Assembly (NCBI RefSeq): GCF_014193255.1
Contig: NZ_JACHZB010000007.1
Coordinates: forward strand, 248,001-312,000
Direction of reading: 5' to 3'
Source: Rhizobium sp. BK196
GTDB taxonomy: Bacteria > Pseudomonadota > Alphaproteobacteria > Rhizobiales > Rhizobiaceae
Length of the DNA stretch: 64,000 nt
Below are positions 16,874 through 24,820 of this stretch, piece after piece (the first letter of the stretch is position 1; every line of letters starts with the position of its first letter). The notes beneath the pieces were generated by a model. It searched no databases. It was not told where the DNA came from and worked only from the letters and a program-made list of their open reading frames with translations. The position numbers and the translations under genes were made by a program.

Positions 16874-17233
16874 GTGGTTTCGTTGAAATGAAGACTGCCG
16901 CGGACCTCTGGCCCGTGGCTTAAGGAAATGCCCGACGTGTGTATGCGTTGGTATCGATCGGCAGATGTCCGCCTGCCAGCTTTAAGAGACAGGCGGAGCA
17001 TCGGGTTTCCCCGAAAGTGGGATCTTCCGCAGTCAGACGCGCTGCGGTTTTGCAAGCCGATCGTGAACTCCCGCAGGGGTCCGTAACGATGGACATGCGG
17101 AGCAAGCGACGATGGCCTCCAGCAATTGAACGTGCCCGCAATGCATGCCGCCAAAAGCGGCAGAATGACGACCCATGCCCGAACTTCGAGTCATGCATCC
17201 AGCTCTGTCGATCACCTTCAAGGAAGTATTCAA
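16874..17233. other. intergenic region between receptor genes 1 and 2
   Basis: 360 bases without a convincing gene. It holds a hairpin at 16968-16997 (TCCGCCTG and CAGGCGGA, 14-base loop) and a shorter one near 17030-17050, and ends with the AAGGAAG ribosome site of receptor 2. No T-run follows the hairpins, so they look like processing or attenuation elements and not strong terminators. An internal promoter is possible but not seen. Confidence 0.5.
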
Positions 17234-19162
17234 ATGCGCTTCACCATTAAACTGAAACTGGGTCTTGCCTTCGGCTTGATGACCCTCTTGTTGGTCGGCA
17301 TCGCCGTTTATGGCAGCATGAGTCTCGGCTCTTTGAATGATGCCAGCGGTGCTATGATCGATGGGCCTGTGCGCCGTCTTGAACTCGCGCTGACAGCCAA
17401 CGTGGCCGAAGTCAACGCCATTCGCGCGCAGAAAAATGCCCTGCTTTCAACCGATCCGCAGACGTCGTACGGATTCTACAAGGAGGCCGATCAGAACCTG
17501 CAGGCGATGCTTGAGTCCGTCAACGACGGCCACAAAATCGCTTCGCCCGAAGGCAAGCCCTATTGGGAAAAGTTGCAAGGCATTGGTGCGAAATTCCGTG
17601 AGAAATCCGCTGAACTTCAACAGCTCGACGCCAAGGGCGATCAGGCCGGTGCCCAGGCCCTCTCGCTTGGCGAACTGCGTGACATGACGAACGATATGGG
17701 CGAAGCAATTGCCGCCCTTGTCGAAATCCAGCGCAAGGGAATGAAGGCGACTAACCAGGCCAACGACGATCTTTATAACTCTACCAAACTGATCCTCAGC
17801 GTTGCATCGGGTATTGCCGTGTTGATCGCGCTGAGCGCTGCCATCTGGATCATGTTTGGCATCAGCAATGGTCTCAAGAAGATCGCGACTGTCGCAAAGG
17901 CCGTTTCAATCGGTGACCTCGACCAGAATGTTGCCGTCAAGACCAATGACGAAATCAAAGATCTGATCGAGACCGTCAATGTCATGACGGCCAATCTGCG
18001 CAATACCGCAGAACTTGCCGACAAGATCTCTATGGGTGACCTGTCCGTCGATGCCAAGCCCCTGTCGGACAAGGACGTTCTCGGCATCGCGATGCGCAGC
18101 ATGGTGACGAATCTGCGCACAACGGCGCAGATAGCCAACCAGATCGCTAACGGCGACCTGACCGTCTCTCCGCAGCCGCTGTCCGACAAGGATACGTTGG
18201 GGATCGCCCTGGAGCAGATGGTGGAGCGCCTGCGCGGTGTCGTTGCCGATGCGATTGCCGCAGCTGAAAACGTCTCGTCCGGCAGCCAGGAACTGTCGGC
18301 GAGTTCCGAGCAGGTGTCGCAGGGCGCAACAGAGCAGGCGGCCTCGGCTGAAGAAGCGTCCGCGTCGATGGAGGAGATGGCCGCCAACATCAAGCAGAAT
18401 GCCGACAATGCCGCCCAGACCGAGAAGATTGCCCGCCAGTCCGCCAAGGATGCGGAGAATTCCGGTGATGCCGTCAACCGTGCGGTGGCCGCTATGCGCA
18501 CGATTGCCGAGAAGATCGGCATCGTTCAGGAAATCGCCCGTCAGACCGACCTGCTCGCCCTGAACGCCGCCGTGGAAGCTGCTCGTGCCGGCGAACATGG
18601 CAAGGGCTTCGCAGTGGTCGCTTCCGAAGTGCGCAAGCTTGCCGAACGCAGCCAGTCGGCAGCAGCGGAAATCAGTGCGATGTCAGGTGATACGGTGAAG
18701 GCAGCGCAGGAAGCCGGCGACATGCTCGGGCGCCTGGTGCCCGACATCCGCAAGACGGCCGAACTGGTGTCCGAAATCAGCGCCGCCTGCCGTGAACAGG
18801 ATATCGGTGCAGCCCAGATCAACGAAGCGATCCAGCAGCTCGACAAGGTGACGCAGCAGAATGCCGGCGCTTCCGAGGAAATGTCGGCGACCTCCGAAGA
18901 ACTGGCGACCCAGGCTGAGGAACTGCAGGCGTCGATCGCCTTCTTCAAGGTGGATATGGCCGGCAACCGCCTGTCGCGCGCTCCGGCTGCCAAGGTGACG
19001 GTGCGCACACCGGCTCCGGCCGCAGCCCGAAAGCCGGTCGCCAAGAAGACCGCACCTGCCAATACGGTCGCCGCCCAGCAGGCACGCGCCAAGGGCTTTG
19101 CTCTCGACCTTTCCATGGGTGGCCCCGACGACGGCGATGCCGAGTTCAAGGAAAGCGCCTGA
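17234..19162 (+). CDS. methyl-accepting chemotaxis protein 2 (three HAMP units)
   Basis: 642 residues. The start is the ATG at 17234 (MRFTIKLKLGLAFG) with AAGGAAG before it; a longer frame from 17126 is not credible. TM1 about 10-30, a 4HB-type periplasmic bundle (NAIRAQKNALL), TM2 about 190-212, then one canonical HAMP and two further units of about 39 residues (LADKISMGDLSVDAKPLSDKD and IANQIANGDLTVSPQPLSDKD). The signalling domain and tail match those of receptor 4. From 18110 to the stop its DNA is about 97% identical to receptor 4. Confidence 0.95.
   Translation: MRFTIKLKLGLAFGLMTLLLVGIAVYGSMSLGSLNDASGAMIDGPVRRLELALTANVAEVNAIRAQKNALLSTDPQTSYGFYKEADQNLQAMLESVNDGHKIASPEGKPYWEKLQGIGAKFREKSAELQQLDAKGDQAGAQALSLGELRDMTNDMGEAIAALVEIQRKGMKATNQANDDLYNSTKLILSVASGIAVLIALSAAIWIMFGISNGLKKIATVAKAVSIGDLDQNVAVKTNDEIKDLIETVNVMTANLRNTAELADKISMGDLSVDAKPLSDKDVLGIAMRSMVTNLRTTAQIANQIANGDLTVSPQPLSDKDTLGIALEQMVERLRGVVADAIAAAENVSSGSQELSASSEQVSQGATEQAASAEEASASMEEMAANIKQNADNAAQTEKIARQSAKDAENSGDAVNRAVAAMRTIAEKIGIVQEIARQTDLLALNAAVEAARAGEHGKGFAVVASEVRKLAERSQSAAAEISAMSGDTVKAAQEAGDMLGRLVPDIRKTAELVSEISAACREQDIGAAQINEAIQQLDKVTQQNAGASEEMSATSEELATQAEELQASIAFFKVDMAGNRLSRAPAAKVTVRTPAPAAARKPVAKKTAPANTVAAQQARAKGFALDLSMGGPDDGDAEFKESA
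18110..19162 (+). repeat. long direct repeat, copy in receptor 2
   Basis: 1,053 bases that align without any gap to 22318-23370. I count about 34 mismatches by eye, so about 97% identity, with the differences clustering toward the 3' end. It covers the last HAMP unit, signalling domain, tail and stop. Confidence 0.9.
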
Positions 19163-19182
19163 GCACTTTCCTGATTGATCCC

Positions 19183-19210
19183 GTCAGGGGCCTCGCATGT
19201 GGCCCCTGAC
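19183..19210. other. perfect 10-bp hairpin between receptor genes 2 and 3
   Basis: GTCAGGGGCC and GGCCCCTGAC surround an 8-base loop, 20 bases after the stop. There is no T-run, so it may stabilise or punctuate the polycistronic message instead of terminating it. Confidence 0.6.
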
Positions 19211-19320
19211 ACGAGCTTTCGGGGCCTAGGAACGCCGGACGGGATGCTTTGCTGCATGAGGCGGCAACAAGGAAACCATCATTCAAATTATTTATGTCGC
19301 TTTCAAATAGGGGTATTGCG

Positions 19321-21381
19321 ATGCGCATCACGATCAAGCTCAAGCTCGCAGCCGCATTCGGCTTCGTCATACTGTTGCTAGTGGGTAGTGCAGTCTTTGG
19401 AATTATCAGCCTCAGTTCGCTGAACGATGCCGTTGGCAACCTGATCGCAGGCCCTTCAAAAAGCCTGGAGCTGGCTCTGGAGGCCAAAGCTGCCGAGCTC
19501 GATGCCATCAGGTGGCAGAAGAACGCCCTTCTGGAAACGGATCCTGAAGCGGCCAAGAAACACTACGAAAACTCGGCAAAAAGCATGGATGAAATGCTCG
19601 CGTTCGCGACAGGCGGTCAGCAGATCGCAATGGCTGACAGCAAGCCGACATGGGACAGGCTGATCGAGCTGAGCAAACGTTTCGTTGATGGTTCCAACAA
19701 AGTCGCCTTGATCCAGGAAAGCGGCGACAGGGCAGGGGCCACGGCTTATTCCGGTGGTGAGGTTCGCGCCATCGTCATGGAGCTGGAAGACGTCTTCACG
19801 GCGCTTGTCACTCATCAGCAGAAGGCGATGACCCAGGCCGACGACGATACGGAAATCCTCTACGGCAACACCAGAAACTTGCTGATCGGCATTGCCATCG
19901 GCGCTTCCGTCATCGCTTTTGCCGCCGCACTGTGGATCGCGCTTGGCATCAACAGTGGCCTGCGCAAGATCATGAACGTCGCCAGCGCTGTCGCCATCGG
20001 CGATCTGAACCAGAAGGTCGAGATCAAGAGCAACGACGAGATCAAGGATCTGGTGAACACGATCAACGTCATGACGGATAATCTGCGCAATACCGCTGGC
20101 ATCGCGAACGAGATTTCGAACGGTGACCTCAGCGTTACACCGAAACCGCTCTCCGACAAGGATACGCTCGGCATTGCCATGCTCGGCATGGTGAACAACC
20201 TGCGCGCCACCGCCGATGTTGCCAACCAGATCGCTGAAGGCGACCTCTCGGTCGAGGTCAAGCCGCTTTCAGCCAAGGATACGCTCGGCATCGCGATGCA
20301 AAGCATGGTCACCAATCTTCGTGCCACCGCCGATATTGCCACGCAGATTGCTGCCGGCGATCTGACCGTTTCTCCGAAGGCGCTCTCGGCCAAGGATACA
20401 CTCGGCACTGCGCTCGAACAGATGGTGGAGCGCTTGCGTGATGTCGTCGCGGATGCAATTGCAGCCGCCGAGAATGTTTCGGCCGGCAGCCAGGAGCTTT
20501 CGGCGAGCTCGGAGCAGGTATCGCAGGGCGCCACCGAGCAGGCCTCTGCGGCCGAGGAAGCTTCCTCCTCGATGGAAGAAATGGCTGCCAACATCAAACA
20601 GAACGCCGACAATGCCGCCCAGACGGAAAAGATCGCCCGTCAGTCCGCCAAGGATGCGGAGATGAGCGGCAGCGCCGTTTCCCGCGCCGTCGAAGCCATG
20701 CGTACGATCGCCCAGAAAATCAGCATCGTTCAGGAAATCGCCCGCCAGACCGACCTTCTCGCACTCAACGCTGCCGTGGAGGCTGCTCGTGCCGGCGAGC
20801 ACGGCAAAGGCTTTGCCGTCGTCGCTTCCGAAGTGCGCAAGCTTGCCGAGCGCAGCCAGTCGGCAGCAGCCGAAATCAGCGCCATGTCGAGCGATACCGT
20901 CACGGCCGCCCAGGAGGCAGGCGATATGCTCGGCCGCCTGGTGCCTGATATTAGAAAGACGGCGGAACTCGTGGCGGAGATCAGTTCGGCATGCCGCGAA
21001 CAGGATGTCGGTGCGTCGCAAATCAACGAGGCGATCCAGCAGCTCGACAAGGTAACCCAGCAGAATGCGGGTGCTTCCGAGCAGATGTCTGCGACGTCGG
21101 AAGAGCTCGCTGCCCAGGCCGAGGAACTGCAAACGTCCATCGCCTTCTTCAAAGTGGACACGGCGGGTGGCAAGGCAATGGCGACGGGTGGCCGTCAGGG
21201 CCGCGCACCGGCCGCCAAGGTGACCACACGCCCGGCTCCGTCTGCGGCCCGCAAGCCGACCGGCAAGGCGGCTCCCGCCAACGGCGTTGCTGCTCAGCAG
21301 GCCCGCGCCAAAGGTTTTGCCCTCGACATGTCCATGGGCGGACCAGACATGGCGGACGATGATTTCCGGGAAAGTGCATAG
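19321..21381 (+). CDS. methyl-accepting chemotaxis protein 3 (four HAMP units)
   Basis: 686 residues from the ATG at 19321 (MRITIKLKL), preceded by AGGGG; the frame is open to 19249 but the family N-terminus fixes the start. TM1 about 10-30, 4HB-type bundle (DAIRWQKNALLETDP), TM2 about 190-212. HAMP1 (VASAVAIGDLNQKVEIKSND) is followed by three units of about 39 residues: IANEISNGDLSVTPKPLSDKD, VANQIAEGDLSVEVKPLSAKD and IATQIAAGDLTVSPKALSAKD. The signalling domain has the usual tip but several changes (for example EQDVGASQ). The tail ends DDDFRESA. It is the longest of the four because of the extra HAMP units. Confidence 0.95.
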   Translation: MRITIKLKLAAAFGFVILLLVGSAVFGIISLSSLNDAVGNLIAGPSKSLELALEAKAAELDAIRWQKNALLETDPEAAKKHYENSAKSMDEMLAFATGGQQIAMADSKPTWDRLIELSKRFVDGSNKVALIQESGDRAGATAYSGGEVRAIVMELEDVFTALVTHQQKAMTQADDDTEILYGNTRNLLIGIAIGASVIAFAAALWIALGINSGLRKIMNVASAVAIGDLNQKVEIKSNDEIKDLVNTINVMTDNLRNTAGIANEISNGDLSVTPKPLSDKDTLGIAMLGMVNNLRATADVANQIAEGDLSVEVKPLSAKDTLGIAMQSMVTNLRATADIATQIAAGDLTVSPKALSAKDTLGTALEQMVERLRDVVADAIAAAENVSAGSQELSASSEQVSQGATEQASAAEEASSSMEEMAANIKQNADNAAQTEKIARQSAKDAEMSGSAVSRAVEAMRTIAQKISIVQEIARQTDLLALNAAVEAARAGEHGKGFAVVASEVRKLAERSQSAAAEISAMSSDTVTAAQEAGDMLGRLVPDIRKTAELVAEISSACREQDVGASQINEAIQQLDKVTQQNAGASEQMSATSEELAAQAEELQTSIAFFKVDTAGGKAMATGGRQGRAPAAKVTTRPAPSAARKPTGKAAPANGVAAQQARAKGFALDMSMGGPDMADDDFRESA

Positions 21382-21401
21382 CCTCTTCCCGGCGGACGCA
21401 T

Positions 21402-21426
21402 CGGGGCCGCGGCAACAGCGGCCCCG
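21402..21426. other. perfect 9-bp hairpin between receptor genes 3 and 4
   Basis: CGGGGCCGC and GCGGCCCCG around a 7-base loop, 20 bases after the stop of receptor 3, at the same relative place as the hairpin after receptor 2. The only T-tract is TT, so termination is unlikely to be strong. Confidence 0.6.
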
Positions 21427-21549
21427 TTACAGCCGGCGCATGGAAGCGCCGGGGCACACCGGCTCAGCCGGCAACGCATGAAGCGTTTTTACGGCGGCAC
21501 AATGTGTCATTTCGCGGGATATCCGCTGCAGTCCTAAAGGGGGCTTGGA

Positions 21550-23370
21550 ATGCGCTTCACGATCAAACTCAAACTGGGCCTGGTGTTCGGTTTTATCGTT
21601 CTCCTGACCTGCGCCATGGCCGGTCTTTCGATCTATAATCTCTCGTCGCTGAATAACGACATCACGGTCATGGTTGCCGGTCCGGTGGCCAATCTGCGCG
21701 ATTCCGGCGACCTCTCCGATGCCGTGATGCGTTCCATCCGCGCCGAAAAGGATGCGATCATCAACACGGATCCGAGCAAGATCGCCGGCTATGTCGATGA
21801 GATTTCGCAGCAGCGCGAACAGATCAAGACACTGCAGGCTCGCCTTGCCACTTCCGAAGATACTGACATTAGGAATGGCATGGCTCAGTTCGGCGACCTC
21901 TACGGCAAGTGGACGGCGCTGCAGGATCGCGTTGCCGACCTCGCCAAGCAGAACACCAGCGAATCCAACACCCAGGCCGGCGTCATTTCGATGGGCGAAG
22001 GCCAGGCGGTAACAACCCAGCTTCTCAGCATTCTCACCAAGCTGAATGACACCGTGACCGGCAATGTCGCCGAAACCGACGCCGCCACCAACGATCAGTA
22101 TGCGCAGTCGCGCAACATGCTCGTGATGATGACGATCGGCCTGATCATCGTATCCTCTGCTGCTGCCATCTGGATCCTGCTCAATATCTCCCGTGGCCTC
22201 AAGCGCGCAGTCCAACTCGCGGATGCGGTCAGCATTGGCGATCTCGAACAGGACATTGAGCACAGGAGCAACGACGAGATCCGTGACCTGGTCAATTCCA
22301 TGACGCGGATGACCGGCAATCTGCGCACAACGGCGCAGATCGCCAACCAGATCGCTAACGGCGACCTGACCGTCTCTCCGCAGCCGCTGTCCGACAAGGA
22401 TACGCTGGGGATCGCCCTGGAGCAGATGGTCGAGCGCCTGCGTGGTGTCGTTGCCGATGCGATTGCCGCAGCTGAAAACGTCTCGTCCGGCAGCCAGGAA
22501 CTGTCGGCGAGTTCCGAGCAGGTGTCACAGGGCGCAACAGAGCAGGCGGCCTCGGCTGAAGAAGCGTCCGCGTCGATGGAGGAGATGGCCGCCAACATCA
22601 AGCAGAATGCCGACAATGCCGCCCAGACCGAGAAGATTGCCCGTCAGTCCGCCAAGGATGCGGAGAATTCCGGTGATGCCGTCAACCGGGCGGTGGCCGC
22701 CATGCGTACGATCGCCGAGAAGATCGGCATCGTTCAGGAAATCGCCCGTCAGACCGACCTGCTCGCCCTGAACGCTGCTGTCGAAGCTGCACGTGCCGGC
22801 GAACATGGCAAGGGCTTCGCAGTGGTCGCTTCCGAAGTGCGCAAGCTTGCCGAACGCAGCCAGTCGGCAGCAGCGGAAATCAGTGCGATGTCCGGCGATA
22901 CGGTGAAGGCAGCGCAGGAAGCCGGCGACATGCTCGGGCGCCTGGTGCCCGACATCCGCAAGACGGCCGAACTGGTCTCCGAAATCAGCGCCGCCTGCCG
23001 TGAACAGGATATCGGTGCAGCCCAGATCAACGAAGCGATCCAGCAGCTCGACAAGGTGACGCAGCAGAATGCGGGTGCTTCCGAGGAAATGTCGGCGACC
23101 TCCGAAGAGCTGGCGACCCAGGCTGAGGAACTGCAGGCCTCGATCGCCTTTTTCAAGGTGGATACGGCTGGCAACCGCCTGTCGCGCGCTCCGGCTGCCA
23201 AGGTCAGCGTCCGCACGCCGGCTCCGGCCGCAGCCCGAAAGCCGGTCGCCAAGAAGACCGCAGCTGCAAACACGGTCGCCGCCCAGCAGGCACGCGCCAA
23301 GGGCTTTGCTCTCGACCTTTCAATGGGTGGCCCCGACGACGGCGATGCCGAATTCAAGGAAAGCGCCTGA
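21550..23370 (+). CDS. methyl-accepting chemotaxis protein 4 (two HAMP units)
   Basis: 606 residues. TM1 about 10-30, a periplasmic helical bundle that differs most from its neighbours (RSIRAEKDAIINTDPSKI), TM2 about 190-212, one canonical HAMP (LADAVSIGDLEQDIEHRSND) and one extra unit (IANQIANGDLTVSPQPLSDKD). From 22318 on it is nearly identical to receptor 2, including the GALDLSMGGPDDGDAEFKESA-type tail. The pairing of a distinct sensor part with a near-identical output part points to recombination between paralogues. GGGGGCTTGGA lies before the ATG as ribosome site. Confidence 0.95.
   Translation: MRFTIKLKLGLVFGFIVLLTCAMAGLSIYNLSSLNNDITVMVAGPVANLRDSGDLSDAVMRSIRAEKDAIINTDPSKIAGYVDEISQQREQIKTLQARLATSEDTDIRNGMAQFGDLYGKWTALQDRVADLAKQNTSESNTQAGVISMGEGQAVTTQLLSILTKLNDTVTGNVAETDAATNDQYAQSRNMLVMMTIGLIIVSSAAAIWILLNISRGLKRAVQLADAVSIGDLEQDIEHRSNDEIRDLVNSMTRMTGNLRTTAQIANQIANGDLTVSPQPLSDKDTLGIALEQMVERLRGVVADAIAAAENVSSGSQELSASSEQVSQGATEQAASAEEASASMEEMAANIKQNADNAAQTEKIARQSAKDAENSGDAVNRAVAAMRTIAEKIGIVQEIARQTDLLALNAAVEAARAGEHGKGFAVVASEVRKLAERSQSAAAEISAMSGDTVKAAQEAGDMLGRLVPDIRKTAELVSEISAACREQDIGAAQINEAIQQLDKVTQQNAGASEEMSATSEELATQAEELQASIAFFKVDTAGNRLSRAPAAKVSVRTPAPAAARKPVAKKTAAANTVAAQQARAKGFALDLSMGGPDDGDAEFKESA
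22318..23370 (+). repeat. long direct repeat, copy in receptor 4
   Basis: Partner of 18110-19162, same length of 1,053 bases, no gaps. Identity begins abruptly at AATCTGCGCAC inside the HAMP coding region, while the bases just upstream (ATGACCGGC against ATGGTGACG) differ. Confidence 0.9.
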
Positions 23371-23446
23371 GCGTCCGGGTCCTTTCAATCTATTAACAGG
23401 CGTCTCCGATAATGGGGGCGCCCGAATCCAAGGAAAGCGGTTGATC

Positions 23447-23923
23447 ATGGCAACAACATCTCTGGAAGCCCAATTCGTGACCTTCAGCCTCGGCGAAGAG
23501 ATCTTCGCCGTTCCGGTGGAGGTGGTGCGCGAAATCCTCGACTATGCGGAAGCGTTCAAGATTCCGAATGGTCCCGACTATCTGCTCGGTCTGCGTGACG
23601 TGCGCGGCCAGGGCGTTCCGACGATCGATCTGCGCCTGAAGCTCGGCATGTCGAAAACCGTGCCGACGCCGCATACGCGCGTGCTGGTTCTCGACGTTCC
23701 GATGGAAAATCGCCTTCTGACGCTCGGCCTCGTTGCCGATCGCGTTTTCGAAGTGACGCCCTTCCGTCGCGATCAGATCGAGTCCGCACCTGATATCGGC
23801 GTACGCTGGCGTTCGGATTACATCGCCGGTGTCGTGCGCCGCGAGAACGGCTTCGTCGTCATAATCGACCTTGCCCGACTTCTGTCGGGCGAGGATGCCA
23901 CTGTCCTGCAATCGGCCGCCTGA
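23447..23923 (+). CDS. cheW: CheW coupling protein (second copy)
   Basis: 158 residues, one CheW domain (TFSLGEEIFAVPVEVVREIL, LRDVRGQGVPTIDLRLKLG, GLVADRVFEV, GVVRRENGFVVIIDL). The frame is open well upstream, but the ATG at 23447 follows the ribosome site AAGGAAAG and begins the domain correctly. With the first CheW at 14621 it gives this pathway two coupling proteins, as in several alphaproteobacterial che operons. cheR follows after 33 bases. Confidence 0.95.
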   Translation: MATTSLEAQFVTFSLGEEIFAVPVEVVREILDYAEAFKIPNGPDYLLGLRDVRGQGVPTIDLRLKLGMSKTVPTPHTRVLVLDVPMENRLLTLGLVADRVFEVTPFRRDQIESAPDIGVRWRSDYIAGVVRRENGFVVIIDLARLLSGEDATVLQSAA

Positions 23924-23956
23924 GGCCTTCAAAACCTGTTCGGAGCGTCACGTTTT

Positions 23957-24811
23957 ATGAGTATGGCTGCGGTAGAAACCCAATTGCCGGGTGACAGGAT
24001 CAGCAAACGTAATTTCGACAAGCTGGCTCGGTTCATCTACGACTATAGCGGCATCAAAATGCCGTCGACAAAGCTGACGATGCTGGAGGGTCGGCTGCGC
24101 CGGCGCTTGCGCGCTACGCGCCATGCGAGCTTCGACGATTATTGTGATTTCCTGTTCAACGAGGGCGGTCTCGATCAGGAGGCCGTCTATCTGATCGACG
24201 TCGTGACGACCAACAAGACTGACTTCTTCCGGGAAGCCAAGCATTTCGAATATATGCAGACGATCGCACTGCCGACGCTCGCCGACAGCGGCTTGCGGAC
24301 GATCCGCACATGGAGTTCTGCCTGCTCGACGGGGGCCGAGCCCTATACGATGGCTATGGTGTTGGCCGAATTCGTCGAGAGTCGCAGCGATGTTTCCTAT
24401 AGTGTACTGGCGACCGATCTTTCCACCGATGTGCTGCAGACCGCGCGAAAGGGTATTTATGCGGAAGATCTGGTCGCTCCAGTGCCGCGCGACCTGCAGA
24501 AGAAATATGTCATGGTTGCCAAGCAGCAGGGTCGCCGTGAGGTTCGCATCTCGCCGAAGCTGCGCAGCCGTGTCGGCTTTGCTCGTATGAACCTGATGGA
24601 TGAGAAATATCCTGTTGGTGACATGATGCACCTGATCTTTTGCCGCAACGTGTTGATCTACTTCGACAAGCAGACCCAGGCGGGCGTCCTCGGCCGCCTC
24701 TGCGATTGCCTCGCTAAAGGAGGATACATGTTTATCGGCCACTCGGAATCGATCACCGGCTTCGACCTTCCCTTGAAGCAGGTTTCAAATACGGTGTTTC
24801 AGCGTATCTGA
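23957..24811 (+). CDS. cheR: chemoreceptor methyltransferase CheR
   Basis: 284 residues, full length. The N-terminal helical domain (ISKRNFDKLARFIYDYSGIKM) is followed by the SAM-binding domain with WSSACSTGAEPYTMAM, VLATDLSTDVLQTARKGIY and LIFCRNVLIYFD, all diagnostic for CheR. It methylates glutamates in the receptors encoded upstream, using SAM. The next gene, cheB, starts 9 bases later. Confidence 0.97.
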   Translation: MSMAAVETQLPGDRISKRNFDKLARFIYDYSGIKMPSTKLTMLEGRLRRRLRATRHASFDDYCDFLFNEGGLDQEAVYLIDVVTTNKTDFFREAKHFEYMQTIALPTLADSGLRTIRTWSSACSTGAEPYTMAMVLAEFVESRSDVSYSVLATDLSTDVLQTARKGIYAEDLVAPVPRDLQKKYVMVAKQQGRREVRISPKLRSRVGFARMNLMDEKYPVGDMMHLIFCRNVLIYFDKQTQAGVLGRLCDCLAKGGYMFIGHSESITGFDLPLKQVSNTVFQRI

Positions 24812-24820
24812 GAGGATTTC

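Noticed and set aside
17870..20445. CRISPR-like or satellite repeat in the receptor genes
   Set aside because: The periodicity of about 117 bases is in frame and degenerate and encodes HAMP units.
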